Assembly (NCBI RefSeq): GCF_011762045.1
Contig: NZ_JAASQS010000001.1
Coordinates: 211,868 to 275,867, forward strand
Reading direction: 5' to 3'
Source of the DNA: Rhizomicrobium electricum
GTDB taxonomy: Bacteria; Pseudomonadota; Alphaproteobacteria; Micropepsales; Micropepsaceae
DNA length: 64,000 nucleotides
The notes beneath the pieces are model-generated. The model was not told where the DNA came from and ran no database searches. It saw only the letters and a program-made list of their open reading frames with translations. Both the position numbers and the translations under genes were made by a program. Positions 1 to 7,466 of the stretch are shown here, one piece after another. Position 1 is the first letter of the stretch, and every line of letters starts with the position of its first letter.

Positions 1-523
1 GCAGCGGAGGCTGCCGCGACGAAGCCCGCAGGGCGAAGTCGGGCTGGACCTCGGATAGCGCGCTCATACGCTGCCGCTATTCGCCGGCTCGGCAAGCCCC
101 TCTTACCTCCGACGATTTTGCTATCTCGACCTACGCTGCGCAGCAGCGGAGGCTGCCGCGACGAAGCCCGCAGGGCGAAGTCGGGCTGGACCTCGGATAG
201 CGCGCTCATACGCTGCCGCTATTCGCCGGCTCGGCAAGCCCCCTCACCTTCAACGATTTTCTGCTCTCGCGTTACGCTGCGCAGCAGCGGAGGTTGCCGC
301 GACGAAGCCCCTTCAGCGAAGTCGGGCCGGACCTCGGATAGCGCGCTCATACGCTGGCGCTATTCGCCGGCTCGGCAAGCCCCCCTCACCTCCGACGATT
401 TTGCTATCTAGCTCCACGCTGCGCAGCAGCGGAGGCTGCCGCGACGAAGCCCGAAGGGCGAAGTCGGGCCGAACCTCGGATAGCGCGCTCATACGCTGGC
501 GCTATTCGCCGCCCCCTCACCTC
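1..523. repeat. 142-bp tandem repeat array (four copies, first cut by window edge)
   Basis: Four head-to-tail copies begin at about 1, 143, 284 and 426 (the same GCAGCGGAGG word), so the period is 141-142 bp; the fourth copy ends early near 523. Copies are about 90% alike. Each holds a short hairpin (GCAGC-GGAG-GCTGC) and a longer inverted repeat, ATAGCG...CGCTAT, which is 7 bp (ATAGCGC/GCGCTAT) in copies 3 and 4 and 6 bp in copies 1 and 2. Three copies also hold a GCCC-GNA-GGGC hairpin. The array probably continues to the left of the window. Open frames across it show no protein-like conservation, so I regard it as non-coding. Confidence 0.85.
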
Positions 524-609
524 ATCCGATCCCACACCTCGCACAACTAGATCGCAGCTAGTACCGCTTAGGTTTATTCTGCTGTCTGAATCCGGCCGGG
601 GGGCGAGCG

Positions 610-849
610 ATGAAGTATGTCTACATCCTTCGCAGTTTGGGTGCAGATGAGCGTTTCTACGTTGGGCTCACCGATGATCTTCGTGAACGGCTGAGAAAAC
701 ATAACGCAGGCGAAGTCCCACATACTTCGAAATTCCGCCCGTGGGCCGTCAAAACCTATCTCGGATTCGATAATCCCGATCGGGCTGTCGCGTTCGAGCG
801 CTATCTGAAATCGCCTTCAGGTCGTGCCTTCGCGCGCAAGCGGCTATGA
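610..849 (+). CDS. GIY-YIG nuclease superfamily mini-protein
   Basis: 79 residues, a stand-alone GIY-YIG (URI) domain. The N-terminal strand YVYIL (residues 3-7) stands for the GIY half, FYVGLTDDL carries the YVG half, RERLRKHN supplies the conserved arginine and helix, and AFERYLKS carries the conserved glutamate. Family members of this size (YhbQ-like) are common; they are structure-specific nucleases or of unknown role. The start ATG follows a G-rich stretch (GGGGGGCGAG). It stands alone just after the repeat array. Confidence 0.85.
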   Translation: MKYVYILRSLGADERFYVGLTDDLRERLRKHNAGEVPHTSKFRPWAVKTYLGFDNPDRAVAFERYLKSPSGRAFARKRL

Positions 850-935
850 CGGCATTTCTTCGCCGTAATCCCCAAGCACGATCCCGTTCACGCGGCGCGT
901 GTATCGTGTTGCGCGTCGCATCGGGGAACTGAACC

Positions 936-1535
936 ATGAAATGGTTCGTGCGCGTGGCCGTTACCGGCATTGCCGTCTGTGGGATGGTGGCGCCCTCCTG
1001 CGCTTCGCCGGTTGCGGAAAAGTTCGTTGCGGCGGCCGTCGCGTTGCAGAATCCGGGGGTGATCTACGATCCGTCCTACCGGCGCATCGCTTATCCGAAT
1101 GGCGACGTGCCCTCCTCGACCGGGGTCTGCGCAGACGTTGTCGTTCGCGCCTATCGCGGGATCGGCATCGACCTGCAGAAGCGCGTGCACGAGGACATGG
1201 CCAAGCACTTCGCGCTCTATCCCAAGACCTGGCACCGCACCAAGCCCGACAGCAACATCGATCACCGCCGGGTGCTCAATCTGGCGACGTTCTTCGGCCG
1301 AAACGGCAAAACCCTGAAGATCACGCCCAACCCAAAGGACTATGCGCCGGGCGATATCGTCACCTGGAATCTCAATCCGCGCGGCGCGCTGCCTCACATC
1401 GGCATCGTCACCGACCGTCGCAGCGCCGATGGCACCCGCCCGCTGATGATGCACAACGTCGGCGGCGGCCAAGTCCTGGAGGATGTGCTGTTCGGCTATC
1501 AGATCACCGGCCATTTCCGCTATGGTCTCGACTGA
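936..1535 (+). CDS. DUF1287 exported protein, NlpC/P60-like fold
   Basis: 199 residues with a cleavable-looking signal peptide (basic MKWFVR start, hydrophobic core, ASP-VAEK region). The body matches the DUF1287 pattern: a PNGDVPSSTGVCADVV motif with Cys65 and a PHIGIVTD motif with His154, the spacing of a cysteine/histidine pair in NlpC/P60-like papain folds. DUF1287 proteins have no established substrate; a cell-wall amidase or peptidase role is inferred from the fold only. The ATG has a GGGGAAC ribosome site six bases upstream. The next gene starts 18 bases after its stop. Confidence 0.8.
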   Translation: MKWFVRVAVTGIAVCGMVAPSCASPVAEKFVAAAVALQNPGVIYDPSYRRIAYPNGDVPSSTGVCADVVVRAYRGIGIDLQKRVHEDMAKHFALYPKTWHRTKPDSNIDHRRVLNLATFFGRNGKTLKITPNPKDYAPGDIVTWNLNPRGALPHIGIVTDRRSADGTRPLMMHNVGGGQVLEDVLFGYQITGHFRYGLD

Positions 1536-1553
1536 GATTCCGAGAGCCCGACT

Positions 1554-1955
1554 TTGCTGCAACGGAAAAAGCCCCTCACCCGCAAGAAGCCGCTGCGCGC
1601 CAAGGCGCCGATGCGGGCGCAGAAGAAAGTCGCGGGCGGCGACAGCGCCGCTGACCAGCGCGCCGATGAGGTTTCCGATGCCGCCGCGCGCAAGCTGTGG
1701 CCGCTTCTGGCGGCGCGCAGCGGACCGCCGTTCGTTCAGCACGAGCGCATCGGGCCGTACCGGGCCGATTTTGCCTGCCTGCCGGCGCGGCTCGTCGTTC
1801 TGATCGCGAACCAAGACGATCCGGAGCGGCAAGACTGGTTCGAATCCCAGAACTGGCGCGTGCTGCCGTTTGCCGCCGAGACCATCCTCGCCGACACCGA
1901 CCGCGTGCTCGACGCCGTTGCGGCGGCGTTCACATTGCGCATCGTCAGGCGTTGA
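1554..1955 (+). CDS. DUF559-like protein with eroded nuclease motif
   Basis: 133 residues, probable TTG start, with a lysine/arginine-rich first 30 residues (LTRKKPLRAK). The C-terminal 85 residues follow the DUF559 layout: ARKLWPLLAAR, then IGPYRADFACL, RLVVLIA, and NWRVLPF at the end. DUF559 belongs to the Vsr/restriction-endonuclease-like group and normally has D...ExDG metal-binding residues. The first Asp (ADF) remains, but the position of ExDG reads LIANQDD, so catalysis is doubtful. The basic tail could bind nucleic acid. Start choice is uncertain because no clear ribosome site is visible. Confidence 0.6.
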   Translation: MLQRKKPLTRKKPLRAKAPMRAQKKVAGGDSAADQRADEVSDAAARKLWPLLAARSGPPFVQHERIGPYRADFACLPARLVVLIANQDDPERQDWFESQNWRVLPFAAETILADTDRVLDAVAAAFTLRIVRR

Positions 1956-2110
1956 CGGCAGCCCTGCCGGCACGGCGGTGCACAGCGAAAAAAGCTGCCG
2001 CGCGCGCAGGTTACATCTCGGGCAAGACTTCGCGACGAACGGCCGCTAATCTTCGAATCGGCAGTGGCTGTTGTCGGCGCGCTCCGGCTTGATTTCGAAA
2101 GGCTGACATC

Positions 2111-3610
2111 GTGGGTGCATTCATCGACGCCCGGACCGTTCCGTCGGGCACCGTCGTCCATGCGGACTTGGCGATCGTCGGCGGCGGCCCCGCCGGCATT
2201 TCCCTTGCGCTCGCCCTCGCCAACACGAAGCTGAAAGTCGTGCTGCTCGAAAGCGGCGGCATGGCCTTCGACGCCAAAACCCAGTCGCTTTACGACGGCT
2301 CCAAGGTCGGCGCCCCTTACGTCACGCTGGAAGCATCGCGCCTGCGCTATCTCGGCGGCAGTTCCAACCATTGGGGCGGCTGGTGCCGTCCGCTCGACGC
2401 CGTCGATTTCGAGGAACGCGCCTGGATGCCCTATTCCGGGTGGCCGATCACCAAGGCCGACCTCGATCGCCATTTCGTCAAGGCGCACGAGCTCTGCGAG
2501 GCCGGCACGCTCTACTACGACGGCGCCGCAAAAATCACCGGCAGCATCGGCCAACCGCTGGCGCTCGGGACGGGCGGGCTCATGACCCGCTGGTTCCAGT
2601 TCTCCAAGATGCGCAGTTCGGTGCTGCCCACCCACTTCGGCGAGCGCTATGCATCCGACCTGAAGAAGGTTTCTCGGCTCGCCGTCTATCTGTGGGCCAA
2701 TGTCACGCGCTTGGGGCTGAACCCGTCCGGCACGTACGTCCGCCAACTCGATGTCGCGACTCTCGACGGCAAGAAATTCAAGGTCAGGGCGAAAGCCTGC
2801 GTGCTAGCCGCGGGAGGCATCGAAGTGGCGCGCCTGCTGCTGGCGTCGAACGACGTCATCAAAACCGGGGCCGGCAACAGCCACGACATGGTCGGACGCT
2901 TTTTCGCCGATCATCCGGTTCCCCGCGATAACGCCGTACTGGTGCTGTTCGGCGGCGAACCGGCGCCGTTCTATCTCGGCAATCAGACCACCCACGGCGC
3001 CATTTTGCGCGCGGGCCTGTTCCCGTCCGAGCACTTCCGCCGCGAGCACGAAGTCATGGCCTCCTCGATCACCGTCGAAGGCAAGGTCGAACTCGACGCC
3101 CTGGGCAAGGCGGCGGTGGCGACCACTGCGAACGCGCTCGGCGTCGATGCCTCTAGTGCATCGTTTCACTCGCTCGGCTGCGGCATGGAGATCACGCCCG
3201 ATCCCGACCGTCGTCTGACCCTGACCAACGAACGCGACGCGCTCGGCATGCCGAAGCTCAAGCTGCACATGCGCCTCGCCGATCAGGACTTCGCCAAATA
3301 CCGGCTGACGCTGAAGGAACTCGGGCGCCAGCTCCTGGAATCGCGCATCGGCATGTTGAAGCTGAACCTGCGCACCCGCGACGAATGGTATGCCAGTCTC
3401 GACTGGGGTAATCACCACATGGGCACCACGCGCATGAGCGTCGATCCCAAGAAGGGTGTGGTAGACGCCAACCTCAAAGTGCACGGCGTCGCCAATCTCT
3501 ATGTCGCGGGCAGCAGCGTGTTTCCGACCTACGGCGCCGCCAATCCGACGGTGAACCTGCTCGCGTTGGTGCTGCGGCTGGCCGACCACCTCAAGGAAGA
3601 GCTGCCATGA
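2111..3610 (+). CDS. GMC-family FAD oxidoreductase
   Basis: 499 residues, GTG start. The N-terminal dinucleotide-binding motif GGGPAGISLALALAN (about residues 20-34) and the GGSSNHWGGWCRPLD segment bind FAD. The C-terminal half has HHMGTTRMS and YVAGSSVFPTYGAANPT, the usual GMC signature with its conserved histidine. GMC enzymes oxidise alcohols or sugars; the substrate cannot be told here. The stop overlaps the start of the next gene (ATGA), and that gene encodes a Tat-signal protein, an arrangement like the catalytic and small subunits of gluconate 2-dehydrogenase or FAD-glucose dehydrogenase, where the cytosol-folded large subunit is exported with the small one. No own signal peptide is seen, which fits this. 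Confidence 0.85.
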   Translation: MGAFIDARTVPSGTVVHADLAIVGGGPAGISLALALANTKLKVVLLESGGMAFDAKTQSLYDGSKVGAPYVTLEASRLRYLGGSSNHWGGWCRPLDAVDFEERAWMPYSGWPITKADLDRHFVKAHELCEAGTLYYDGAAKITGSIGQPLALGTGGLMTRWFQFSKMRSSVLPTHFGERYASDLKKVSRLAVYLWANVTRLGLNPSGTYVRQLDVATLDGKKFKVRAKACVLAAGGIEVARLLLASNDVIKTGAGNSHDMVGRFFADHPVPRDNAVLVLFGGEPAPFYLGNQTTHGAILRAGLFPSEHFRREHEVMASSITVEGKVELDALGKAAVATTANALGVDASSASFHSLGCGMEITPDPDRRLTLTNERDALGMPKLKLHMRLADQDFAKYRLTLKELGRQLLESRIGMLKLNLRTRDEWYASLDWGNHHMGTTRMSVDPKKGVVDANLKVHGVANLYVAGSSVFPTYGAANPTVNLLALVLRLADHLKEELP

Positions 3611-3972
3611 AAACCGTGTCGCGGCGACAAACGCTTTGGCTCGGCGGCAGCGCCGCGGTGCTCGTGGCGGGCGGCGTCGGCGGTCGGCTGCTGCTGCGCA
3701 AGCGCTACGCGCCCACCCCCTACGACGACCTCATTGCCTTGGCGCACGATCGCGACGCCGCTGCCCAGATCGGCGAGACCGTTCTGGCCGAAGTGGACGA
3801 TTTCGAGCCGATCGCGATGGCCGTGCGCCTGCGCGCCCGCATCGCCGGCCGCCCGCTCGCAACCGCGCTGACCGACGACGTCGCCAAAGGACACTTGGTG
3901 GAAGGCGGCGGCTGGGTCCTGCCCGAAATGCTGGGTCTTATCTGCGCTCTGGCGGCGAAGGCGGCGGGGTAA
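3607..3972 (+). CDS. Tat-signal small subunit for the GMC oxidoreductase
   Basis: 121 residues. The N-terminus reads VSRRQTLWLGGS followed by a hydrophobic Ala/Val/Gly core, a good twin-arginine signal. The mature part is about 85 residues, with no obvious cofactor motif and a single cysteine. It is translationally coupled to the oxidoreductase by ATGA overlap. By analogy with gamma subunits of membrane sugar dehydrogenases (gluconate 2-dehydrogenase subunit 3 family) it probably escorts the flavoprotein to the periplasm. The 3' end overlaps the convergent pabB-pabC gene by 35 bases. Confidence 0.65.
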   Translation: MKTVSRRQTLWLGGSAAVLVAGGVGGRLLLRKRYAPTPYDDLIALAHDRDAAAQIGETVLAEVDDFEPIAMAVRLRARIAGRPLATALTDDVAKGHLVEGGGWVLPEMLGLICALAAKAAG

Positions 3973-5716
3973 CCATCGAACCTCGCACCAATCCCCTCAG
4001 CGAATTGCCGAGGTAGAATTCTTCGGCGAGATCGGCGGGCAGCAGCGGCGCTTCGACGGCGCGGCCTTCGGCGAGGAGCTCGCGACGCAGAACGCCATCC
4101 AGGCACCCCGCAGACAAAGGCGGCGTGACCAGCATGCCATCGCGAACAACAAAGACGTTGGTGCGGGCACCCTCCACCACTTCGCCGCGCTCGTTGAGAA
4201 AGACGAGTTCGTCGATGCCGGGCGGCGGCGCGATATCGTATGCCTCGCGCCAGTTGATCTTGTGGCGCGCCAGCAGGTCGGTGGATGACAGGCGGCGCTC
4301 CGCGAACGCGACAGTCCAAACGTCTTTTGCGGGAGCAAGACGCGCGGTGGTGCAAGCGATCTCGCCGGTTTCGTCGAGCGTCAGGCGCAACCGATGGGCA
4401 CAGCGGTCCTGCGACGGCAAAGCGAGCGCGTAGGTCGCCTCGTCCAGCACATCCAGCGCGCGGGCGCGATCAAACGACAGGCCGAAAACAGCGGCGGATT
4501 TTTCCATGCGGTCGAAATGCAGATCGCGCCGCACGAAGCCCTCGTCCGCCGACCAGCGCAAGGTCTCGATCAATTCGAGCGGACGGCGGGCGGTTTCGAA
4601 ATAACGGGCCTTGAGCAAGGCCTCGGCGTACTCGTCGGCGCATTCGGAATCCTGCACGATACCGCCGCCGATGCCGAGTTCGCCGCGCCCGCCTGCAAGG
4701 GTGAGGGTGCGGATCGCGACATTGAACCGGGCAGAACCATCGGGCGCGAACCAGCCGATGGCACCGCAATATGTCCCGCGCGGCGAGCCTTCCAGTTCGG
4801 CAATCGTCTCCATGGCGCGGATTTTCGGCGCGCCGGTAATCGAGCCGCAGGGAAACAGCGCGCGGACGATGGCGGGGATATCGATTCCCGGCTTCAAGCG
4901 GGCGGAAACGGTCGACACCATTTGATGCACGGTCGGATAGGTCTCCACGGTAAAAAGCTCGGGCACCGACACGCTGCCGAGTTCGGCGATGCGGCCGAGA
5001 TCGTTGCGCAGCAGGTCCACGATCATCAGGTTCTCGGCCCTGTTCTTGGCGCTTGCGGCAAGAGCCTCTCGGGCCAAACGATCGGCTTCGGGATCGGCGG
5101 CGCGGGCGGCGGTGCCTTTCATCGGCTTGGCCGCGATAGTGCCGTTCGAGATTTCAAAAAACAGCTCGGGCGACAGCGACAGAATCTGCTGCATGCCGGT
5201 ATCGAGGTAGGCGCCGTAGCGGGCGCCGGAAGCCGGACGCAGCTTGGCGTAGAGTGCCAGCGGATCGCCGGCGAAGGAAAATTGCGCCCGGAAGGTCAGA
5301 TTGGCCTGATAGAAGTCGCCTGCGGCGATCAGCGCCTTCACCCGCTCGAAACGGACGGCGTAGGCCGCCTCGTCCCATTCCAGCTGCAGGGGACCGGCGT
5401 ACGCCCTGCCCTCGATCCAGCCGTCCAGCGCAGCGGCAGAGGCTGTGAGGGGCGGGCTGAACACGCCGAACCACAGGAGCGGCCCATGGCGGTCGGGGGG
5501 CTCCAGCGGTGCCAAGCGGGGCTCCAGCGCATAGCCCGCCTCGTAGGCCAGATATCCCGCAATAAAGTTGCCAGCGGCGCGTTCGGCCTCAAGAATCTCC
5601 AGCGCCGGAGCGACATCCTGCGGCCGGTCAGCCCGGATTACCTTCCGCGGATCCGCGAAAATGGTTAATCCACCGCTGGAACCACCATCAAAAAAGACCG
5701 TCGGCCGACCGCGCAA
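3938..5716 (-). CDS. pabBC: Fused aminodeoxychorismate synthase component I and aminodeoxychorismate lyase
   Basis: 592 residues. The N-terminal two thirds is the chorismate-binding enzyme PabB (KPMKGTAAR, CGSITGAPKIRAME, GIGGGIVQDS motifs); the C-terminal third is the class IV aminotransferase-fold lyase PabC (HKINWREAYD with the likely pyridoxal-phosphate lysine, FLNERGEVVEGARTNVF, LSAGCLDGVLRREL). Together they make 4-aminobenzoate for folate. I place the start at TTG 5716, since GGAGGT lies four bases upstream, RGRPTVFFDG then begins the protein, and the longer open frame would run through the heat-shock promoter at 5771-5799. Such fusions are known in several proteobacteria. Confidence 0.9.
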   Translation of the reverse strand: MRGRPTVFFDGGSSGGLTIFADPRKVIRADRPQDVAPALEILEAERAAGNFIAGYLAYEAGYALEPRLAPLEPPDRHGPLLWFGVFSPPLTASAAALDGWIEGRAYAGPLQLEWDEAAYAVRFERVKALIAAGDFYQANLTFRAQFSFAGDPLALYAKLRPASGARYGAYLDTGMQQILSLSPELFFEISNGTIAAKPMKGTAARAADPEADRLAREALAASAKNRAENLMIVDLLRNDLGRIAELGSVSVPELFTVETYPTVHQMVSTVSARLKPGIDIPAIVRALFPCGSITGAPKIRAMETIAELEGSPRGTYCGAIGWFAPDGSARFNVAIRTLTLAGGRGELGIGGGIVQDSECADEYAEALLKARYFETARRPLELIETLRWSADEGFVRRDLHFDRMEKSAAVFGLSFDRARALDVLDEATYALALPSQDRCAHRLRLTLDETGEIACTTARLAPAKDVWTVAFAERRLSSTDLLARHKINWREAYDIAPPPGIDELVFLNERGEVVEGARTNVFVVRDGMLVTPPLSAGCLDGVLRRELLAEGRAVEAPLLPADLAEEFYLGNSLRGLVRGSMVTPPPSPPERR

Positions 5717-5770
5717 GAATACCTCCGGAACCAGGGTGCAACACTCCGTTGAGGAAGGAGCAACACCCAC

Positions 5771-5799
5771 CTTGAATGACGGTGGATTCACCCCACATT
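5771..5799 (+). promoter_or_regulatory. RpoH (sigma-32) heat-shock promoter
   Basis: CTTGAA (5771-5776), 14 bases, then CCCCACATT (5791-5799). The heat-shock consensus is CTTGAA, 13-15 bases, CCCCATNT. It lies 64 bases before the hsp20 start codon, just where it should be to drive a small heat-shock gene. Confidence 0.8.
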
Positions 5800-5816
5800 G
5801 TAGCCATGCGGTGCCG

Positions 5817-5858
5817 CTTCCTGGGCCGCACGCTTACGAAGCCGCTTAAGGAGGGCTT
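5817..5858 (+). promoter_or_regulatory. Possible RNA thermometer over the hsp20 ribosome site
   Basis: The leader between the heat-shock promoter and hsp20 is about 55 bases. CUUCCU (5817-5822) can pair with AGGAGG (5849-5854) of the strong AAGGAGG ribosome site; a competing hairpin AAGCC/GGCUU (5839-5843 with 5854-5858) places the same site in its loop. Small heat-shock genes of alphaproteobacteria are often controlled by ROSE thermometers. The sequence does not carry a textbook ROSE element, so this is only a structural candidate. Confidence 0.3.
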
Positions 5859-5862
5859 TGTC

Positions 5863-6315
5863 ATGAACCGTACCGTCTATTTCAATAGCCCGTTCCTTTT
5901 GGGTTTCGAGCGACTGGAACAACTCCTCGAGCGTACCGCCAAGAGCGGTGGCGACGGGTATCCCCCCTATAACATTGAACAATCCAGCGACGACAAGTTG
6001 CGTATCACGCTCGCGGTGGCCGGTTTCTGCCGCGAAGAGCTGAATGTGACGGTCGAAGACCGTCAACTTGTCATCCGCGGCAAGCAATCCGATGCCGGCG
6101 ATCGCAATTTCCTGCACCGCGGTATTGCAGCCAGACAGTTCCAACGCGCGTTTGTATTGGCAGAAGGCATCGAGGTAACCGGCGCAAGTCTGGAAAACGG
6201 ACTTTTGAGCATCGACCTCGAACGCCCCAAGAGCGCCACGATCGTGCGTACCATAGAGATCGAGGCGGGACATCCGGAGGGAATGAAGGCAAAGCCGGAA
6301 AGGACGTTGCCATGA
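5863..6315 (+). CDS. Small heat-shock protein, Hsp20/IbpA type
   Basis: 150 residues, an alpha-crystallin-domain chaperone that holds unfolding proteins in the cytosol. The start MNRTVYFNSPFLLGFERLEQ is typical of IbpA/HspA, followed by PPYNIEQSSDDKLRITLAVAGF, the EELNVTVEDRQLVIRG strand pair and an ASLENGLLSIDLER region, with IEI near the end. A perfect AAGGAGG sits eight bases before ATG. It is driven by the RpoH promoter at 5771-5799 and coupled to the DUF1150 gene by ATGA overlap. Confidence 0.95.
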   Translation: MNRTVYFNSPFLLGFERLEQLLERTAKSGGDGYPPYNIEQSSDDKLRITLAVAGFCREELNVTVEDRQLVIRGKQSDAGDRNFLHRGIAARQFQRAFVLAEGIEVTGASLENGLLSIDLERPKSATIVRTIEIEAGHPEGMKAKPERTLP

Positions 6316-6551
6316 ACGAGATCGACATCGAATTCACCCCGGAAGAAGAGCGGGTCGCATACATCAAACCGACCGGCAGTGCCGAAGCGCATCGCCTTGG
6401 CCTCATTCCTCCCGGAATCGAATTGCCGCCCGGCGGCAAACTCTATGTGCTGCATGCCGAAGACGGCAGCGTGATCGGCGTCACCGACGATTACGAAAGC
6501 GCCTGGGGCGCCGCGGTTCAAAACGAATTCACGCCGGTGTCGCTGCACTGA
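6312..6551 (+). CDS. DUF1150 family small protein
   Basis: 79 residues, acidic, no membrane segment. The pattern EERVAYIKPTGSAEA, PGGKLYVLHAEDGS and VTDDYESAWGAA matches DUF1150, a family found almost only in alphaproteobacteria and usually placed directly after an hsp20 gene. No biochemical role is established. The ATGA overlap with hsp20 implies it is made together with the chaperone under heat stress. A strong terminator follows 25 bases after its stop. Confidence 0.85.
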   Translation: MNEIDIEFTPEEERVAYIKPTGSAEAHRLGLIPPGIELPPGGKLYVLHAEDGSVIGVTDDYESAWGAAVQNEFTPVSLH

Positions 6552-6575
6552 TCGTGTAGAAAGCCGGTATTCCAG

Positions 6576-6613
6576 AAGCCGGAGGGTCCCCTCTCCCCTC
6601 CGGCTTTTCGTTT
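6576..6613 (+). terminator. Rho-independent terminator of the hsp20 operon
   Basis: AAGCCGGAGGG (6576-6586) pairs perfectly with CCCTCCGGCTT (6596-6606) around a nine-base loop, followed by TTCGTTT. It is one of the few clear intrinsic terminators in the window. Confidence 0.85.
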
Positions 6614-6698
6614 GCGCGTTTTACGCGTGATCTGAGTTAATCCGCGCTCTTGTTCGCCGATGATTTTTGGGTCCATGTACCTTCGTAAGAGGTACACC

Positions 6699-7466
6699 AT
6701 GACCAATCCCGTCTGGACCCAACACTTCGACGTCAACACCATCGTTCTCGATCATCAAAAGCAGCTCAGCTTGGTCGGATTGCTGAACCTGCTGCAGGAC
6801 ACCGCCTGGATCCACGCCGAACAACTCGGCTGGGGTTACGACGCGCTGGTCGAGAAAGGCACCATCTGGGTGCTGTCGCGCCAGAAGGTGGTGATGAAGG
6901 AATGGCCGATGTGGCAGGACAAGGTGACCATCCGCACCTGGCCGCGCCGCTCGGGCGCCCTGATGGCGCTGCGCGAATTCGAAATCGTCGCGGAGAACAA
7001 GAGCGGCGAAACGCGACGCATCGGCGAATGCTCGACCAGCTGGCTGGTGCTCGACTGGAACACGCGCAAGGTCCAGAAGCTCGACAAGATCATGTTCGGC
7101 GTCCCCTCGCTCAGCGAAGGCGTGCTCGATATCTCTGCCGAACGCGTGCCGCCGCGCAGCGATCTTGGCGAGATCGCACGCTTCGAAGTGCGCAACAGCG
7201 ATCTCGACGTCAACGGCCACGTCAACAACACCCGCTACGCCCAATGGGTGACCGACACGCTGTCGCTCGACGAAATGAAACGTTACGCCATCGACGAATA
7301 CGAAGTGAATTTCCTCGCCGAGACGCTGGTCGGCGACACGGTCGTGATCGAAAGCGAGACCGGCACGCCGGACGCCGACGGCACGCTCCTGCGCCACTAC
7401 CAGGGCCGCAAGACGACCGAAGAAAAGCCCGCCTTCACCGCCCGCCTGAAGCTGCGGCCGCGCTAA
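6699..7466 (+). CDS. Acyl-ACP thioesterase
   Basis: 255 residues with two hot-dog domains, the acyl-ACP thioesterase family (FatA/FatB-like). The first domain has LVGLLNLLQDTAWIHAEQLGWG; the second has the active-site region FEVRNSDLDVNGHVNNTRYAQW, where the Asn/His of the NGHVNN motif are expected to be catalytic. The enzyme releases fatty acids from acyl carrier protein in the cytosol. ATG 6699 is preferred over an upstream in-frame ATG because AGAGGT lies six bases before it. Its stop codon overlaps the stop of the convergent protease gene (shared CTAA). Confidence 0.85.
   Translation: MTNPVWTQHFDVNTIVLDHQKQLSLVGLLNLLQDTAWIHAEQLGWGYDALVEKGTIWVLSRQKVVMKEWPMWQDKVTIRTWPRRSGALMALREFEIVAENKSGETRRIGECSTSWLVLDWNTRKVQKLDKIMFGVPSLSEGVLDISAERVPPRSDLGEIARFEVRNSDLDVNGHVNNTRYAQWVTDTLSLDEMKRYAIDEYEVNFLAETLVGDTVVIESETGTPDADGTLLRHYQGRKTTEEKPAFTARLKLRPR

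Noticed and set aside
1-523. CRISPR array
   Set aside because: The repeated unit is 142 bp and the copies abut; there are no short repeats separated by unique spacers.
5717-5791. Longer N-terminus for PabB-PabC
   Set aside because: It would run through the heat-shock promoter of hsp20, and a better ribosome site serves TTG 5716.
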